Source of the DNA: Maribacter spongiicola
GTDB lineage: Bacteria > Bacteroidota > Bacteroidia > Flavobacteriales > Flavobacteriaceae
Assembly (NCBI RefSeq): GCF_004364165.1
Contig: NZ_SOAY01000012.1
Span: 62,001 to 126,000 of the forward strand
Direction of reading: 5' to 3'
Length of the DNA: 64,000 nt
This document shows positions 27,305-36,626 of the stretch, in pieces. Under the pieces are notes generated by a model. That model did not search any database and had not been told where the DNA came from. It was given only the letters and a program-made list of their open reading frames with translations. A program made the translations under genes and the position numbers. Within the stretch, counting starts at the first letter, position 1, and every line of letters begins with the position of its first letter.

Positions 27305-29143
27305 TTATTCTATCTCTATAATAAGTGCAGTCTTACCAGAAATTTTTAAGCTCTCTACGTCTTTATAATGTTTACCGGTTAATATATCTTTTCCAGAGAG
27401 ATTTCCTTTAAGCACTTCTTTATACTCCTTCATATCTAAGGTCATACTACCATTGTCTTTGTTCAATATCACCATTACCATTTCACTCTTCGTATACCTA
27501 AAGAATACATAGGTATTATCCATAGTTGCAAAATGAACAAGTTTACCGTGGTGAATAACACTACTATCTTTTCGCCAATTAAAAAGTTTAGTTATGTAAT
27601 TCTTTATTTCTAACTGCGACTTATTTAAACCCTTTCCTGTAAATGAATCAACAGGGTCATTAGGCCAGCCTCCTGGAAAATCTGAACGAATTACGCCATG
27701 ATCCTCAGTTCCCTTGTTGTTCATTAACACTTCTGTACCATAATAAATTTGAGGAATACCTCTAATAGTGGCTATATAGGTAAGTGCAAGCTTCAATAAT
27801 TCTTTATCCTCATTCAACTGTGTATATATGCGGCTCATATCATGATTATCGGGAAAAATCACCAAATTTTGAGGGTCGGGATATAGATAATCTTGCCCTA
27901 ACTCTTCATAGACAGCATTCCAAGAATCAGGGTCATTTAAAGAATTGACCAATGCATTTTGCAAAGGAAAATCCATTACACTCTTTAATTCTGATGTATA
28001 ACCATTTGAATTCTGTTTTCCTTTTTGCCAGTAAGAAACAATAGTTGGTCTCAGCACCCACTCTTCACCTACAATATTGAAATTTGGATATTCTGCCATA
28101 ACCGCCTTGGTCCAATCATTCATAAAATACATATCTGGATAAGGGTATGTATCCATTCGTATACCTGATATTCCAGAATACTCGATCCACCATAACGTGT
28201 TTTGTATTAAATATTTCGACATAGATTCATTACGTTGGTTCAAATCTGGCATGGTCGGTACAAACCAGCCATCAAAAAAAACCTTCTTATCTTTTTCGGT
28301 AGCATATGGGTCCAAGACAACGGTTTTTTTGTGGTTAGTCTGGGTATATGTTTCCCATTGATTTATCCAATCTTTAGATGGCAAATCTTTCATCCACCAA
28401 TGGTCTAAACCAGAATGGTTCGCAATCATGTCCATAATTACCTTCATACCCTTTTCCAAAGCTTTATCACACATTTCTTTAAATAATGCATTACTTCCAT
28501 AACGAGGGTCTACTTTGTAAAAATCAGTAGTAGCATAACCATGATAACTATAGTTAGGCATGTTATTTTCTAAAATAGGATTGGTCCAGATTGCGGTAAA
28601 ACCTAGGTCTTTTATATAATCTAGATGATCAACCATACCCTCAACATCGCCACCATGCCTTCCTCCTTTATCATTTCTATTTGGCAGTTCTTTCAATCCA
28701 TCAACCTCATCATTGGTGACATCTCCATTTGCAAAACGGTCAGGGGTTATCAAATAGATGGCATCGGAAGAATCAAAACCTTCAATGTACTTTCTATTTA
28801 CATCTCTTTCATTTATCGGGTAGGAATATGTTATCGTATCAGAACTCGGTTTACTAAACTGTAATTGTAGTTCGCCCGGTCTTGCTTCTTTAGCTATATG
28901 TAGGGTGATAAAAAGATAATTAGAGTTCTCTACAGTTTTTACACTTTTAAGAGTCACCGCATTATAATCTTCCAAAGCTACCATGTAACTGCCAATATCT
29001 TCTCCGTAGACCAAAAGCTCTACAGTGTTATGATTCATACCTACCCACCAATTAGGTGGTTCAACTCTTTCTATAGAGGACTGTGCCGAAATTTGTGTAA
29101 GATTAAAAAATAAAAGTAAGATAAAGCCAGTAACAATTTTCAT
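27305..29143 (-). CDS. susA: Periplasmic GH13 alpha-glucanase, SusA/neopullulanase-like
   Basis: The enzyme should cut imported maltodextrins in the periplasm. The signal peptide ends ...QISA at 20. An early-set N-terminal domain (about 22-115) precedes the GH13 barrel. Catalytic residues are D331 (nucleophile, GIRMD), E360 (acid/base, VGEEW) and D435 (FPDNHD), with MDMIANHS as region I. The length of 612 fits SusA/cyclomaltodextrinase relatives. There is no lipobox, so it is soluble rather than surface-bound. It sits beside the AraC-type regulator and the susCDE-amylase operon, in the same orientation. Specificity (pullulan, cyclodextrin or maltodextrin) cannot be read from sequence. Confidence 0.88.
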   Translation of the reverse strand: MKIVTGFILLLFFNLTQISAQSSIERVEPPNWWVGMNHNTVELLVYGEDIGSYMVALEDYNAVTLKSVKTVENSNYLFITLHIAKEARPGELQLQFSKPSSDTITYSYPINERDVNRKYIEGFDSSDAIYLITPDRFANGDVTNDEVDGLKELPNRNDKGGRHGGDVEGMVDHLDYIKDLGFTAIWTNPILENNMPNYSYHGYATTDFYKVDPRYGSNALFKEMCDKALEKGMKVIMDMIANHSGLDHWWMKDLPSKDWINQWETYTQTNHKKTVVLDPYATEKDKKVFFDGWFVPTMPDLNQRNESMSKYLIQNTLWWIEYSGISGIRMDTYPYPDMYFMNDWTKAVMAEYPNFNIVGEEWVLRPTIVSYWQKGKQNSNGYTSELKSVMDFPLQNALVNSLNDPDSWNAVYEELGQDYLYPDPQNLVIFPDNHDMSRIYTQLNEDKELLKLALTYIATIRGIPQIYYGTEVLMNNKGTEDHGVIRSDFPGGWPNDPVDSFTGKGLNKSQLEIKNYITKLFNWRKDSSVIHHGKLVHFATMDNTYVFFRYTKSEMVMVILNKDNGSMTLDMKEYKEVLKGNLSGKDILTGKHYKDVESLKISGKTALIIEIE

Positions 29144-29187
29144 AATATCATTTATTGAATAGAACCAAATTATGTAGAAATCTAAGC

Positions 29188-29199
29188 TAAGTCGACTTA
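29188..29199. promoter_or_regulatory. Perfect palindrome upstream of susA
   Basis: TAAGTCGACTTA is a perfect 12-bp palindrome 45 bp upstream of the susA ATG, in the 110-bp gap between susA and the regulator gene. It is a candidate operator, but I did not find a second copy upstream of susC, so its meaning is uncertain. Confidence 0.3.
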
Positions 29200-29253
29200 A
29201 ATTATAACGTGGTCTATATATTATACCAAATGATACAGTTATGAAGCTATTAA

Positions 29254-31161
29254 TCAGCTTTCTCTCAAATCATCAAAGTATTTTCTAGGAGATTTATCGG
29301 TTACTTTTTTAAATGACCGATTAAAGGATGACTTAGAATTAAAGCCAACAGCCAAGGCAATGGCCAGGTAGGTCTGATTTTTATATTTCTCATCTTGGGC
29401 CCGTTGAATAAAATCTTGAATTCTATAATGGTTAACAAAATCTCTAAAATTCTTAGAGTACCCTGTGTTGATAGTTTTAGATAATGCGTGTACACTGGTG
29501 TCCATTTTTAGTGCCAACTCCGGTAAACTTAAATCTGGATTCAAATATATTTGCTCTTGGGTCATTTTTTTGTGCAATGCCTGTTTTTGCTTGTTCAACT
29601 CATCAGTATCAATCTGAGCACGATTTACTTCTGGCTTAGAATCTTCAATCTCTACAACGGACATTCTAAAAATTTCCGGCTGTTTTATGGCAAAATATCC
29701 TAATAAATAAACCATAACCGAAAAAACGACCCAAACGATGTCTATTAATAAATTTGTAGTATAATTTATTGGATCGTCACTGAAACTACTGTAAACATCA
29801 GCTAAAACTATAACCGTCCATATAACTAAACAGACCCCAAGCACCATCATTATAACATTCAAGTATTTTATATTTTGATCGGTAGAGTAATTAATCTCGA
29901 TATTTTTAAAATACTTGTTAATATTCCCCTTTATCCTGAACCAGTAGTAGATATTAAACACCAGAGCTATTAGCACTATTATTTCATATACGGCATATGG
30001 CGGTGATTCTAAAGATTGAAATAGATTTTGCTCAATAAATGTATGGGTGGGATTAAAAGAAAAACTGATATAGATGACCAATTGTAAAAAAAATGGCATA
30101 AAATGGGTCCAATAGTTCAAAAACGATTTTTTGCTATGTTGTAATAATCGTTCAATATATATTAGGAAAACTGGTCCGTATAAGAAAAATACAAAGTCAG
30201 TTAACAACGATAGTTTTGGGTAATCTGTATAAATTACACGGTCATAAATTACCACTCTGGCTATTAATGTAATCGATATTATAAAAATAAGAACACTTAG
30301 AGCTTGATTCGCCCATTTGTTATTATTACTATTAGAATTGATAATAAATATCAGAAAAAAACCTTGTAACGCTGTAAGTATTAAAATCAAGGTATAAGGA
30401 TTGAAAATACCGTAAGATTGGTCTTCCCAATAGGTTATCGAGTTTTTTACCGGTATGTTCATAGCAATTTCTTTATTGCTCAATATGCGGTTTGGTATAG
30501 GTCTACCATAACTTTTACCTTCAACAGTTAACCAATTACCACGTGTGAATTTGTATTCTAATTGTTCAGAATATATAGGAACCTCCACTTGATAAATTCC
30601 ACTGACCAGCTGCTTCATTTTGTAACGCGAATCGCCAGGAACCCATCCGTTAAAATTACCGCAAACGTAGAAAGAAGAATTAGGCGGGGTATTTCGAGGT
30701 ACCTCTGTCAACACAATGGTTACTTTTTTTTGTTTGTCCCGTAGACTTAATGTGTCAGCCCAGCCTGCCACTTGTATGACTATTTTTTCTTCTGTAGTTA
30801 GATTAAAAGAATGTTTTCTTACGGTTAGAGGTGTTCCTTCTTTTTCAACCTCTACAGTATCCCAACTACCTCTTGTAATTTTAAAAGATATCCAAGAACC
30901 CTTAAACAACTTGTCTCTTAACTCGTAAGTTCCATCAAAATTTCGTGTAAATCTGTAGTTAGGATCTTCAGGGTTCCAGTTGTTAAATGAACCACTTAAA
31001 TATAAAAAGTCTGTAGTTTTAGTATTTTCAGGCACATAATCAATTACAAAACTGGTCTGAGCGAACAATACACCAATATTTAAATATAATATGACTATCA
31101 AAAAGAATTTTAGACTGCCGCCAAACTCACAAAATCGCCCATATACTTTTCTAGAACTCAT
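29254..31161 (-). CDS. Membrane-spanning AraC-family regulator with periplasmic starch-binding-like domains
   Basis: This is a one-piece sensor and transcription factor. A signal/anchor (KFFLIVILYLNIGVLFAQ) is followed by two tandem CBM20/48-like domains in the periplasm: about 45-120 (LSGSFNNWNPEDPNYRF, FKITRGSWDTVE) and 160-225 (VCGNFNGWVPGDSRYKM, YKFTRGNWLTVE). About seven hydrophobic segments lie between 254 and 495. A cytoplasmic AraC HTH closes the protein at about 535-635 (LSLPELALKMDTSVHALSKT, VGFNSKSSFNRSFKK). Bt SusR is the functional parallel: a membrane maltose/starch activator of sus genes. Here the paired carbohydrate modules suggest direct sensing of malto-oligosaccharides. It lies between susA and the susCDE operon and should control both. 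Confidence 0.87.
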   Translation of the reverse strand: MSSRKVYGRFCEFGGSLKFFLIVILYLNIGVLFAQTSFVIDYVPENTKTTDFLYLSGSFNNWNPEDPNYRFTRNFDGTYELRDKLFKGSWISFKITRGSWDTVEVEKEGTPLTVRKHSFNLTTEEKIVIQVAGWADTLSLRDKQKKVTIVLTEVPRNTPPNSSFYVCGNFNGWVPGDSRYKMKQLVSGIYQVEVPIYSEQLEYKFTRGNWLTVEGKSYGRPIPNRILSNKEIAMNIPVKNSITYWEDQSYGIFNPYTLILILTALQGFFLIFIINSNSNNNKWANQALSVLIFIISITLIARVVIYDRVIYTDYPKLSLLTDFVFFLYGPVFLIYIERLLQHSKKSFLNYWTHFMPFFLQLVIYISFSFNPTHTFIEQNLFQSLESPPYAVYEIIVLIALVFNIYYWFRIKGNINKYFKNIEINYSTDQNIKYLNVIMMVLGVCLVIWTVIVLADVYSSFSDDPINYTTNLLIDIVWVVFSVMVYLLGYFAIKQPEIFRMSVVEIEDSKPEVNRAQIDTDELNKQKQALHKKMTQEQIYLNPDLSLPELALKMDTSVHALSKTINTGYSKNFRDFVNHYRIQDFIQRAQDEKYKNQTYLAIALAVGFNSKSSFNRSFKKVTDKSPRKYFDDLRES

Positions 31162-31379
31162 TTAATCAACACCTTTTTAAAATCAATAATGAATAGGTCA
31201 ATATCATGTTTACCTTTTCAAGTGAACAACGCTATAAGAAGCTACTGTTTAAAAAAATTACAATTATTGATTTAACTAATATACTTTTTTTACAACCTAT
31301 ATTTTATATTTTACGTATTAGATTCGGCAGTAAAATGTAAATCTTATTCTGCTTACAAACATGGGTTACTTATAAATGG

Positions 31380-31409
31380 AAAAAGGGTTGCCGTAATGGC
31401 AACCCCTAA
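31380..31409 (-). terminator. Intrinsic terminator of the susCDE-amylase operon
   Basis: GGGTTGCC (31385-31392) and GGCAACCC (31398-31405) form a perfect 8-bp stem with a five-base loop. On the minus strand it is followed by a run of five T. It lies 26 bp after the amylase stop codon. Confidence 0.88.
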
Positions 31410-31431
31410 AATAATCAACTAAACTAACATT

Positions 31432-33720
31432 TTAATTAAGGTTGAAACTATACATGTTTGTCTCCTCATTTAATATTATTGTATAATTACCTGCCGTAGC
31501 AATAGAAATATTATCACCATCTTGTTCCAAGATACCATCGACATTGGTGTCGCCTAAATTAATATCCCAATTATCACTAAACCTAAATTTCATTTCACCA
31601 GGTACAAGGTCCACTGATATGGTCCATACACCATTAGCTAAATCATAATTCATATTGGTATCAGGATCATCCCAGCCATTAGGTGTTGCAGATCCAATAA
31701 TGCCCCAATTACCTAAACTAAAGGTATTATTGGCTACATTTAAATCAATCTGGTAACTACCCGCTTGAACGGCAATATTATCTCCACCATCATCCAAAAT
31801 TCCATCGGCACCAGTATCTCCAAGATTTACATCCCACCCGTTGTTGGCTCTAAATTTCAATTCACCATCGGTAAGGTTGGTCGTTACTGTCCAAACATTT
31901 CGCTCAAAATCATATCTCATATCCGTATCCGGGTCATCCCATCCGTTTGGTGTACCTGAACCAATAATCGCCCAAGTATAGGCAGACCAGCTATTATTGA
32001 CCAAGTCTACATTTATTTCATAATCCAATGGACCAGGCAATACTAAATTATTACCGGGAGCTTCTATACTACCCGACGTACCATCTCCAGCATCTCCGTA
32101 GATACCATTATCCCAATTAGAAGCATCGGTAAATTTAAATTCATTTGACTCGTTCGTAAGACTTACATGACCTCTATAGGTACCTGTTAAATTAGGAACT
32201 TCAAGCGCTACAAGACTATTGGCAGAACCAGGGTCCCAACCTTGGTAATCACCTGGTACGAACAATTCTTCAGAAAATGCTACTTGATCATCATCCGTGG
32301 CCGCCCAAATTGCATATCCCATTGCCGGAGCTTTTAGAACAACAAGTCCACTTGAATCAGAATTTTGAAAAACTTTGTACTCTTCTGTATAATCTTTAAT
32401 ATTGGCACTGCTCCAATGTGTTTGAACTTCTTTAGATACTTCTACATCGCTTAAATTAATATAAAGTACCAATCCTGGTTTTTGACCATCGCCGCCTCTT
32501 ATAGCTATGAATTCTTGATTGTCAACGTGGTTAACCGACCAATCACCAGCAGCTAATTGTGAACGAATCTGAATGAGTTGATTGATTTTCTCTTTCTGTT
32601 CTTCGCCACTATCTTCATAATGGGAATAAAATACGCACGGATACCCTGGAGCGCTCATAATATACGCATAGGCATGTGTCTCGAATTCATTAGGAAATTC
32701 ATTGCTACCATCTCTTGATTCCGTATCATGATTACCAACAAAGGTGACCGCTTTTTCTGGCATCGTAGATATTAAACTAGGCTTCGTTAATTCATTTAAA
32801 TTTCCATTTAAAAATGCGTTTCGCATATTAAAAAAGTTTGGAAAGTCGAAAGCATTTGCCCCGGAAGCTTCTACCCAAGGCCCCACTACGTCGGCAACAT
32901 TTCCATCAAAATTTTCACCAACACTATAGCCTCCTACAGTACCGATCCATTGTTTTATTACCTCAGGTGAAAAACCTTTTACATAATCAAATCGCCAACC
33001 ATCAATTTGTAGCGTATTCATGTAATAGTTTGCAACAGACTCTTCTGATCGCCATAACCAATCCATCACATAATCGTTCTTCAAATCTAAATCTGGGAAG
33101 CCACCGAATCTACCTTCATCTTCAAGGTTCACCGCATTGGGTAAATAATTCAACCAGGTTCTATTAAAAAGACCTGAAGAAGGTTGGAACAATGTATATG
33201 TTTCTACCTGTCTAAACTCATTATATTCTAGCTCACCGCCAGAATTATGATTCAGTACTATATCTGCAATTACGGCAATTTCATTCTCATGCGCCGTGCC
33301 GATCATTTTCTCCAGTTCTTGCCTGTTACCAAAACGAGTCTCTATAGTACCATGTTGCTGAAAATCTCCAAAATCAAAATAATCAGCCGGGTCATATCCC
33401 ATAGAAAACCCTCCACTTTGACCTTTGGAGATTGGTGGTATCCAAATAGCGTCTACGCCATTTGCTGCCCAAGACTCTAGCTTAGAATCTACATTGTCCC
33501 ACCAAACGCCACCTTCGGTAACATCCCAATAGAAAGCTTGCATCATTACACCGTTACCCGGCGAAAGTGCCGTTGTTCTAGCTTGTGCAACACCTGTCGG
33601 CGCATCTTCGGCATCATTGCTTTCTGTAACTTTTAGCGGGGTAAATTCATCATTGGTACAAGAAGTAAACAGCATTACCAGTGACCCTAGACCAATTTTA
33701 ATATAATTATTGATTTTCAT
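31432..33720 (-). CDS. Surface GH13 alpha-amylase lipoprotein with SusE-like starch-binding modules
   Basis: This is the starch-cutting enzyme of the locus, the SusG equivalent. A lipoprotein signal ends MLFTSC (C21). The GH13 barrel starts GVMMQAFYWD and has catalytic D245 (GWRFD), E269 (VGENF) and D332 (VGNHD), with IADIVLNH as region I. The C-terminal ~270 residues are three tandem modules. The last two begin WAIIGSGTPNGWDDPD and WGIIGSATPNGWDDPD and match the modules of the adjacent SusE protein. B. theta SusG carries a CBM58 inserted in its catalytic domain instead. The gene is 11 bp after susE and is the last of its operon. Confidence 0.9.
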   Translation of the reverse strand: MKINNYIKIGLGSLVMLFTSCTNDEFTPLKVTESNDAEDAPTGVAQARTTALSPGNGVMMQAFYWDVTEGGVWWDNVDSKLESWAANGVDAIWIPPISKGQSGGFSMGYDPADYFDFGDFQQHGTIETRFGNRQELEKMIGTAHENEIAVIADIVLNHNSGGELEYNEFRQVETYTLFQPSSGLFNRTWLNYLPNAVNLEDEGRFGGFPDLDLKNDYVMDWLWRSEESVANYYMNTLQIDGWRFDYVKGFSPEVIKQWIGTVGGYSVGENFDGNVADVVGPWVEASGANAFDFPNFFNMRNAFLNGNLNELTKPSLISTMPEKAVTFVGNHDTESRDGSNEFPNEFETHAYAYIMSAPGYPCVFYSHYEDSGEEQKEKINQLIQIRSQLAAGDWSVNHVDNQEFIAIRGGDGQKPGLVLYINLSDVEVSKEVQTHWSSANIKDYTEEYKVFQNSDSSGLVVLKAPAMGYAIWAATDDDQVAFSEELFVPGDYQGWDPGSANSLVALEVPNLTGTYRGHVSLTNESNEFKFTDASNWDNGIYGDAGDGTSGSIEAPGNNLVLPGPLDYEINVDLVNNSWSAYTWAIIGSGTPNGWDDPDTDMRYDFERNVWTVTTNLTDGELKFRANNGWDVNLGDTGADGILDDGGDNIAVQAGSYQIDLNVANNTFSLGNWGIIGSATPNGWDDPDTNMNYDLANGVWTISVDLVPGEMKFRFSDNWDINLGDTNVDGILEQDGDNISIATAGNYTIILNEETNMYSFNLN

Positions 33721-33731
33721 ATTCTTACTTT

Positions 33732-35048
33732 TTATTCAATGGTATAGGTTGGATTTTCTGTATCTGACAGTAAAAGCGTAATCGTATAAGTACCTGCACT
33801 AACAGGAATATTCGCTCCTTCTACTTCTAGTGTTCCATCATTACCATCATCACCATAGTTAAAATCCCATGCATCGTTTGTTCTAAACTTTATTTCGCCA
33901 TCCAATAACGCTACGTTCTTCAGTATCCACACGCCTTCATTTGCATAATCAGGGATAAACTTCATATTAGGTCCGTCCCAACCATTTGGTGCGGCATCAC
34001 CAACAAGACCCCATATATCTATAGGCTCAATAGTGTATAAATTATTATTAAAATCTACAGAGATCAAGTAGTTACCTGCTTCCACCGAGATATTAGGACC
34101 ATCTAGCTCTAAAGAAGCGCTCAACCCGGTACCGCCATAACTTATAGTCCACTCATTGTTCTGCCTAAATTTTATATCACCTGCGGTCAAACTTAACACC
34201 GCCCTCCATTGATCAGAAGTTGAATCATATGTTAGCGGAACATCTGGACCATCCCATCCATTAGGAGTAGCATCACCTACTAAACCCCAAGAAAAAGGTT
34301 CTATAGAGTAAGATGAATCATTTAAACTGAACATAATCTTGTAAGTTCCGGCGGTTACCTGAATATTGTCTCCATCTAAATCTAATGTGCCGTCTGCCCC
34401 AGTATCACCATAATTAACACTCCAGTCATTATTCTCCCTAATTTTCAATTCCCCATCAACCAAGGTAACATAAGCTACAAACTCATTCGCAACTGCCGTA
34501 CTGTACACTGGCACATCCGGTCCATCCCATCCATTTGGAGTCGCAGATCCAACTAGACCCCAAGATGAGTTCAAGTCAAACGTAGTCGCATAGCCAGTTA
34601 TAGATAAAGTTTGAATACCAGAGGTAGCTACAACTTCTTTACCCAATACGGTTTCAATCCAAATATTGATCTTATTTTCAAGTCCTGAGAGTGCACCTGC
34701 ATCATTAATGGCCTCGTTAAGTTCTTCTGCAACAAATTCTTTTGTCAACGTATTACCTACAGTAACTTTTTTAGGTTCAATATCAGAAACACCATCTACA
34801 CCTAAAACAACATTATAACTAGGTACCGCGCCTTCAAAACCAAAATCAGGTATCGTCCAATTTAAGGAAAGAACCGTCTCACCCACCATATCTCTAGACA
34901 ACACCAGAGCATCGCTCGAAGAAACCGTAAGTTGTGTACTTGTTGTTTCGCTAATTCTTATATTCTCATCGTCATTGCTACAACTACCCAAGACAAGGGC
35001 CATTACAATAAAAAAGGAATAGATATATGCTATATTTTTCTTCATCAT
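33732..35048 (-). CDS. susE: SusE/SusF-family starch-binding outer-membrane lipoprotein
   Basis: The protein should hold starch at the cell surface. The lipoprotein signal ends VLGSC (C23). An N-terminal SusE domain follows (about 35-155, with LSLNWTIPDFGFEGAVPSY). Three repeats then start WGLVGSATPNGWDGPD, WGLVGDATPNGWDGPD and WGLVGDAAPNGWDGPN at about 166, 256 and 346. Each has a GELK/GDIK-F/I-R motif and ends in a WS/WT-x-xYGD strand. There is no catalytic machinery. It lies 8 bp after susD and 11 bp before the amylase. The first Met could also be M2 of the MMKK start. Confidence 0.9.
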   Translation of the reverse strand: MMKKNIAYIYSFFIVMALVLGSCSNDDENIRISETTSTQLTVSSSDALVLSRDMVGETVLSLNWTIPDFGFEGAVPSYNVVLGVDGVSDIEPKKVTVGNTLTKEFVAEELNEAINDAGALSGLENKINIWIETVLGKEVVATSGIQTLSITGYATTFDLNSSWGLVGSATPNGWDGPDVPVYSTAVANEFVAYVTLVDGELKIRENNDWSVNYGDTGADGTLDLDGDNIQVTAGTYKIMFSLNDSSYSIEPFSWGLVGDATPNGWDGPDVPLTYDSTSDQWRAVLSLTAGDIKFRQNNEWTISYGGTGLSASLELDGPNISVEAGNYLISVDFNNNLYTIEPIDIWGLVGDAAPNGWDGPNMKFIPDYANEGVWILKNVALLDGEIKFRTNDAWDFNYGDDGNDGTLEVEGANIPVSAGTYTITLLLSDTENPTYTIE

Positions 35049-35056
35049 TTTTATTT

Positions 35057-36616
35057 TTAATTAGTGTATCCAGGGTTTTGCTCAAGTAAAGGATTGGCTT
35101 GTAAAGCTTCTAATGGAAATGGAAATAAATCATAATTTTCAGGTATTGAGGTACCTTCTAAGACATTACCTTTCCAAGGCCACAAATACGTATCGCCAGT
35201 GAATCGATTAAAGCGAATTAAATCTTGCCTTCTATGTCCTTCATAATACAGTTCTCTTGCCCTTTCATCAATTAGAAATTGCTCGTTAAAATCCGCTTCC
35301 GTAATAGTTCCGCTCGTATCGCCAAAAGCTCTTTCCCTAAGCGCATTGATAAAATTTATAGCTTGACCAGATGTACCGCCCCCACCTCTAAGGTGTGCTT
35401 CGGCATACATTAAATAAGCATCAGACAATCTGAATAAAGGAATATCCGTATCAGAGAAATTACTTTCTCCAGAATCACCTGTTGAATATTGATTTTGAAA
35501 TTTAAATGTTGGGTATCCATTCTCCCAAGTTCTATAATCTGTCATTTCATACGTATGCCCTTCTGTCCAAAATAAAGCACGGCTATCTTTTGTAGTTTCT
35601 AAATCTCCAAACAAACCATATATAGCGGGTGTACAACGGTGACCAAACCAGCTATCAGAATTACCGAACTCAGAGATAGGCATAGTCGTATCTCCCAAAC
35701 TACCATTGGTAAGATAGGTTGACGTTCCAAAACTCTGTACCAAATTTCTATCGGCTATTATCGGAAAAATTATTTCTGTAGAAGTATGGTTATCTCCTTG
35801 AAAAATCGATTGATAGTCATCATCTAAGGTAAAGGTAGATTCAGAAATAACCTTTTCGCTATACATCAATGCATCTGTATACCTAGCTGTACCTGTATAT
35901 ACCTCGGCATTTAAATAAATTTTTGCCAAAAGAAATTGAACAGCGGTCTTGTTTGCCCTGCCATATTCATTAACAAATGGCATGGTTTCTTCAATAGACA
36001 ACAATTCATTTTCGACAAATTCAAAAACCTCTGTGCGTGAATTTTTAGCCCTACGAACCCCAGTGACGCCATCTTCTTCAGTAACGACAACAACCCCACC
36101 AAACATATCCATTAAATAATAGTAGGATAAGGCTCGTAAAAAGCGAGCTTCGGCTATGAACAACTCTGCTTCTGGCTCATCTGCCTTTTGCACATCTAAA
36201 ATAAAGTTATTGGTCTGCGCTATATTGAAGTAGCTCCTATTGTAGAGGTAACCAAAAAACTTGTTCGTTGGCGCCCAACTAGATGCCGTGGTCAAAGGAT
36301 CCAAACCACCATCACCCCATCTATTTTTGGCTATATCTGTCGTTAATTCTTGCATGTTCCACATACTTCTAAAGAAAACAGTTTCCCCAGGGTCATCTCC
36401 TGCAATATCAGACTGCTGATTACCACTACCGGGTATTCCTATTCCGTGCAATGCCAAACCTCCATATAGTTTTCCAAGTATTCCTAAAGCTGCATCAGGT
36501 TCTGACTCCAAAAGGTTCTCTAAGCTCTGTTCTATTCTAGGTTCTGTATCTAAATCGTCAGTGCAACCTATAAAGAGAGCCACGGCGAAAACGGTAAATA
36601 TTATATTTTTTATCAT
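35057..36616 (-). CDS. susD: SusD-family glycan-binding outer-membrane lipoprotein
   Basis: SusD forms the lid of the SusC transporter and captures oligosaccharide. From ATG 36616 the protein begins MIKNIIFTVFAVALFIGC, a clean lipoprotein signal with C18. An ATG at 36637 would overlap susC by 11 bp and spoil the signal, so I prefer 36616. The family features are the TPR-like helices (FIAEARFLRALSYYYLMDMFGG), the RADAYLMYAE-like segment (RLSDAYLMYAEAHLRGG) and the C-terminal ERARELYYEGHRRQDLIRF. Length (519 residues) is normal. It lies 10 bp after susC. Confidence 0.93.
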   Translation of the reverse strand: MIKNIIFTVFAVALFIGCTDDLDTEPRIEQSLENLLESEPDAALGILGKLYGGLALHGIGIPGSGNQQSDIAGDDPGETVFFRSMWNMQELTTDIAKNRWGDGGLDPLTTASSWAPTNKFFGYLYNRSYFNIAQTNNFILDVQKADEPEAELFIAEARFLRALSYYYLMDMFGGVVVVTEEDGVTGVRRAKNSRTEVFEFVENELLSIEETMPFVNEYGRANKTAVQFLLAKIYLNAEVYTGTARYTDALMYSEKVISESTFTLDDDYQSIFQGDNHTSTEIIFPIIADRNLVQSFGTSTYLTNGSLGDTTMPISEFGNSDSWFGHRCTPAIYGLFGDLETTKDSRALFWTEGHTYEMTDYRTWENGYPTFKFQNQYSTGDSGESNFSDTDIPLFRLSDAYLMYAEAHLRGGGGTSGQAINFINALRERAFGDTSGTITEADFNEQFLIDERARELYYEGHRRQDLIRFNRFTGDTYLWPWKGNVLEGTSIPENYDLFPFPLEALQANPLLEQNPGYTN

Positions 36617-36626
36617 AGCTATTTTT

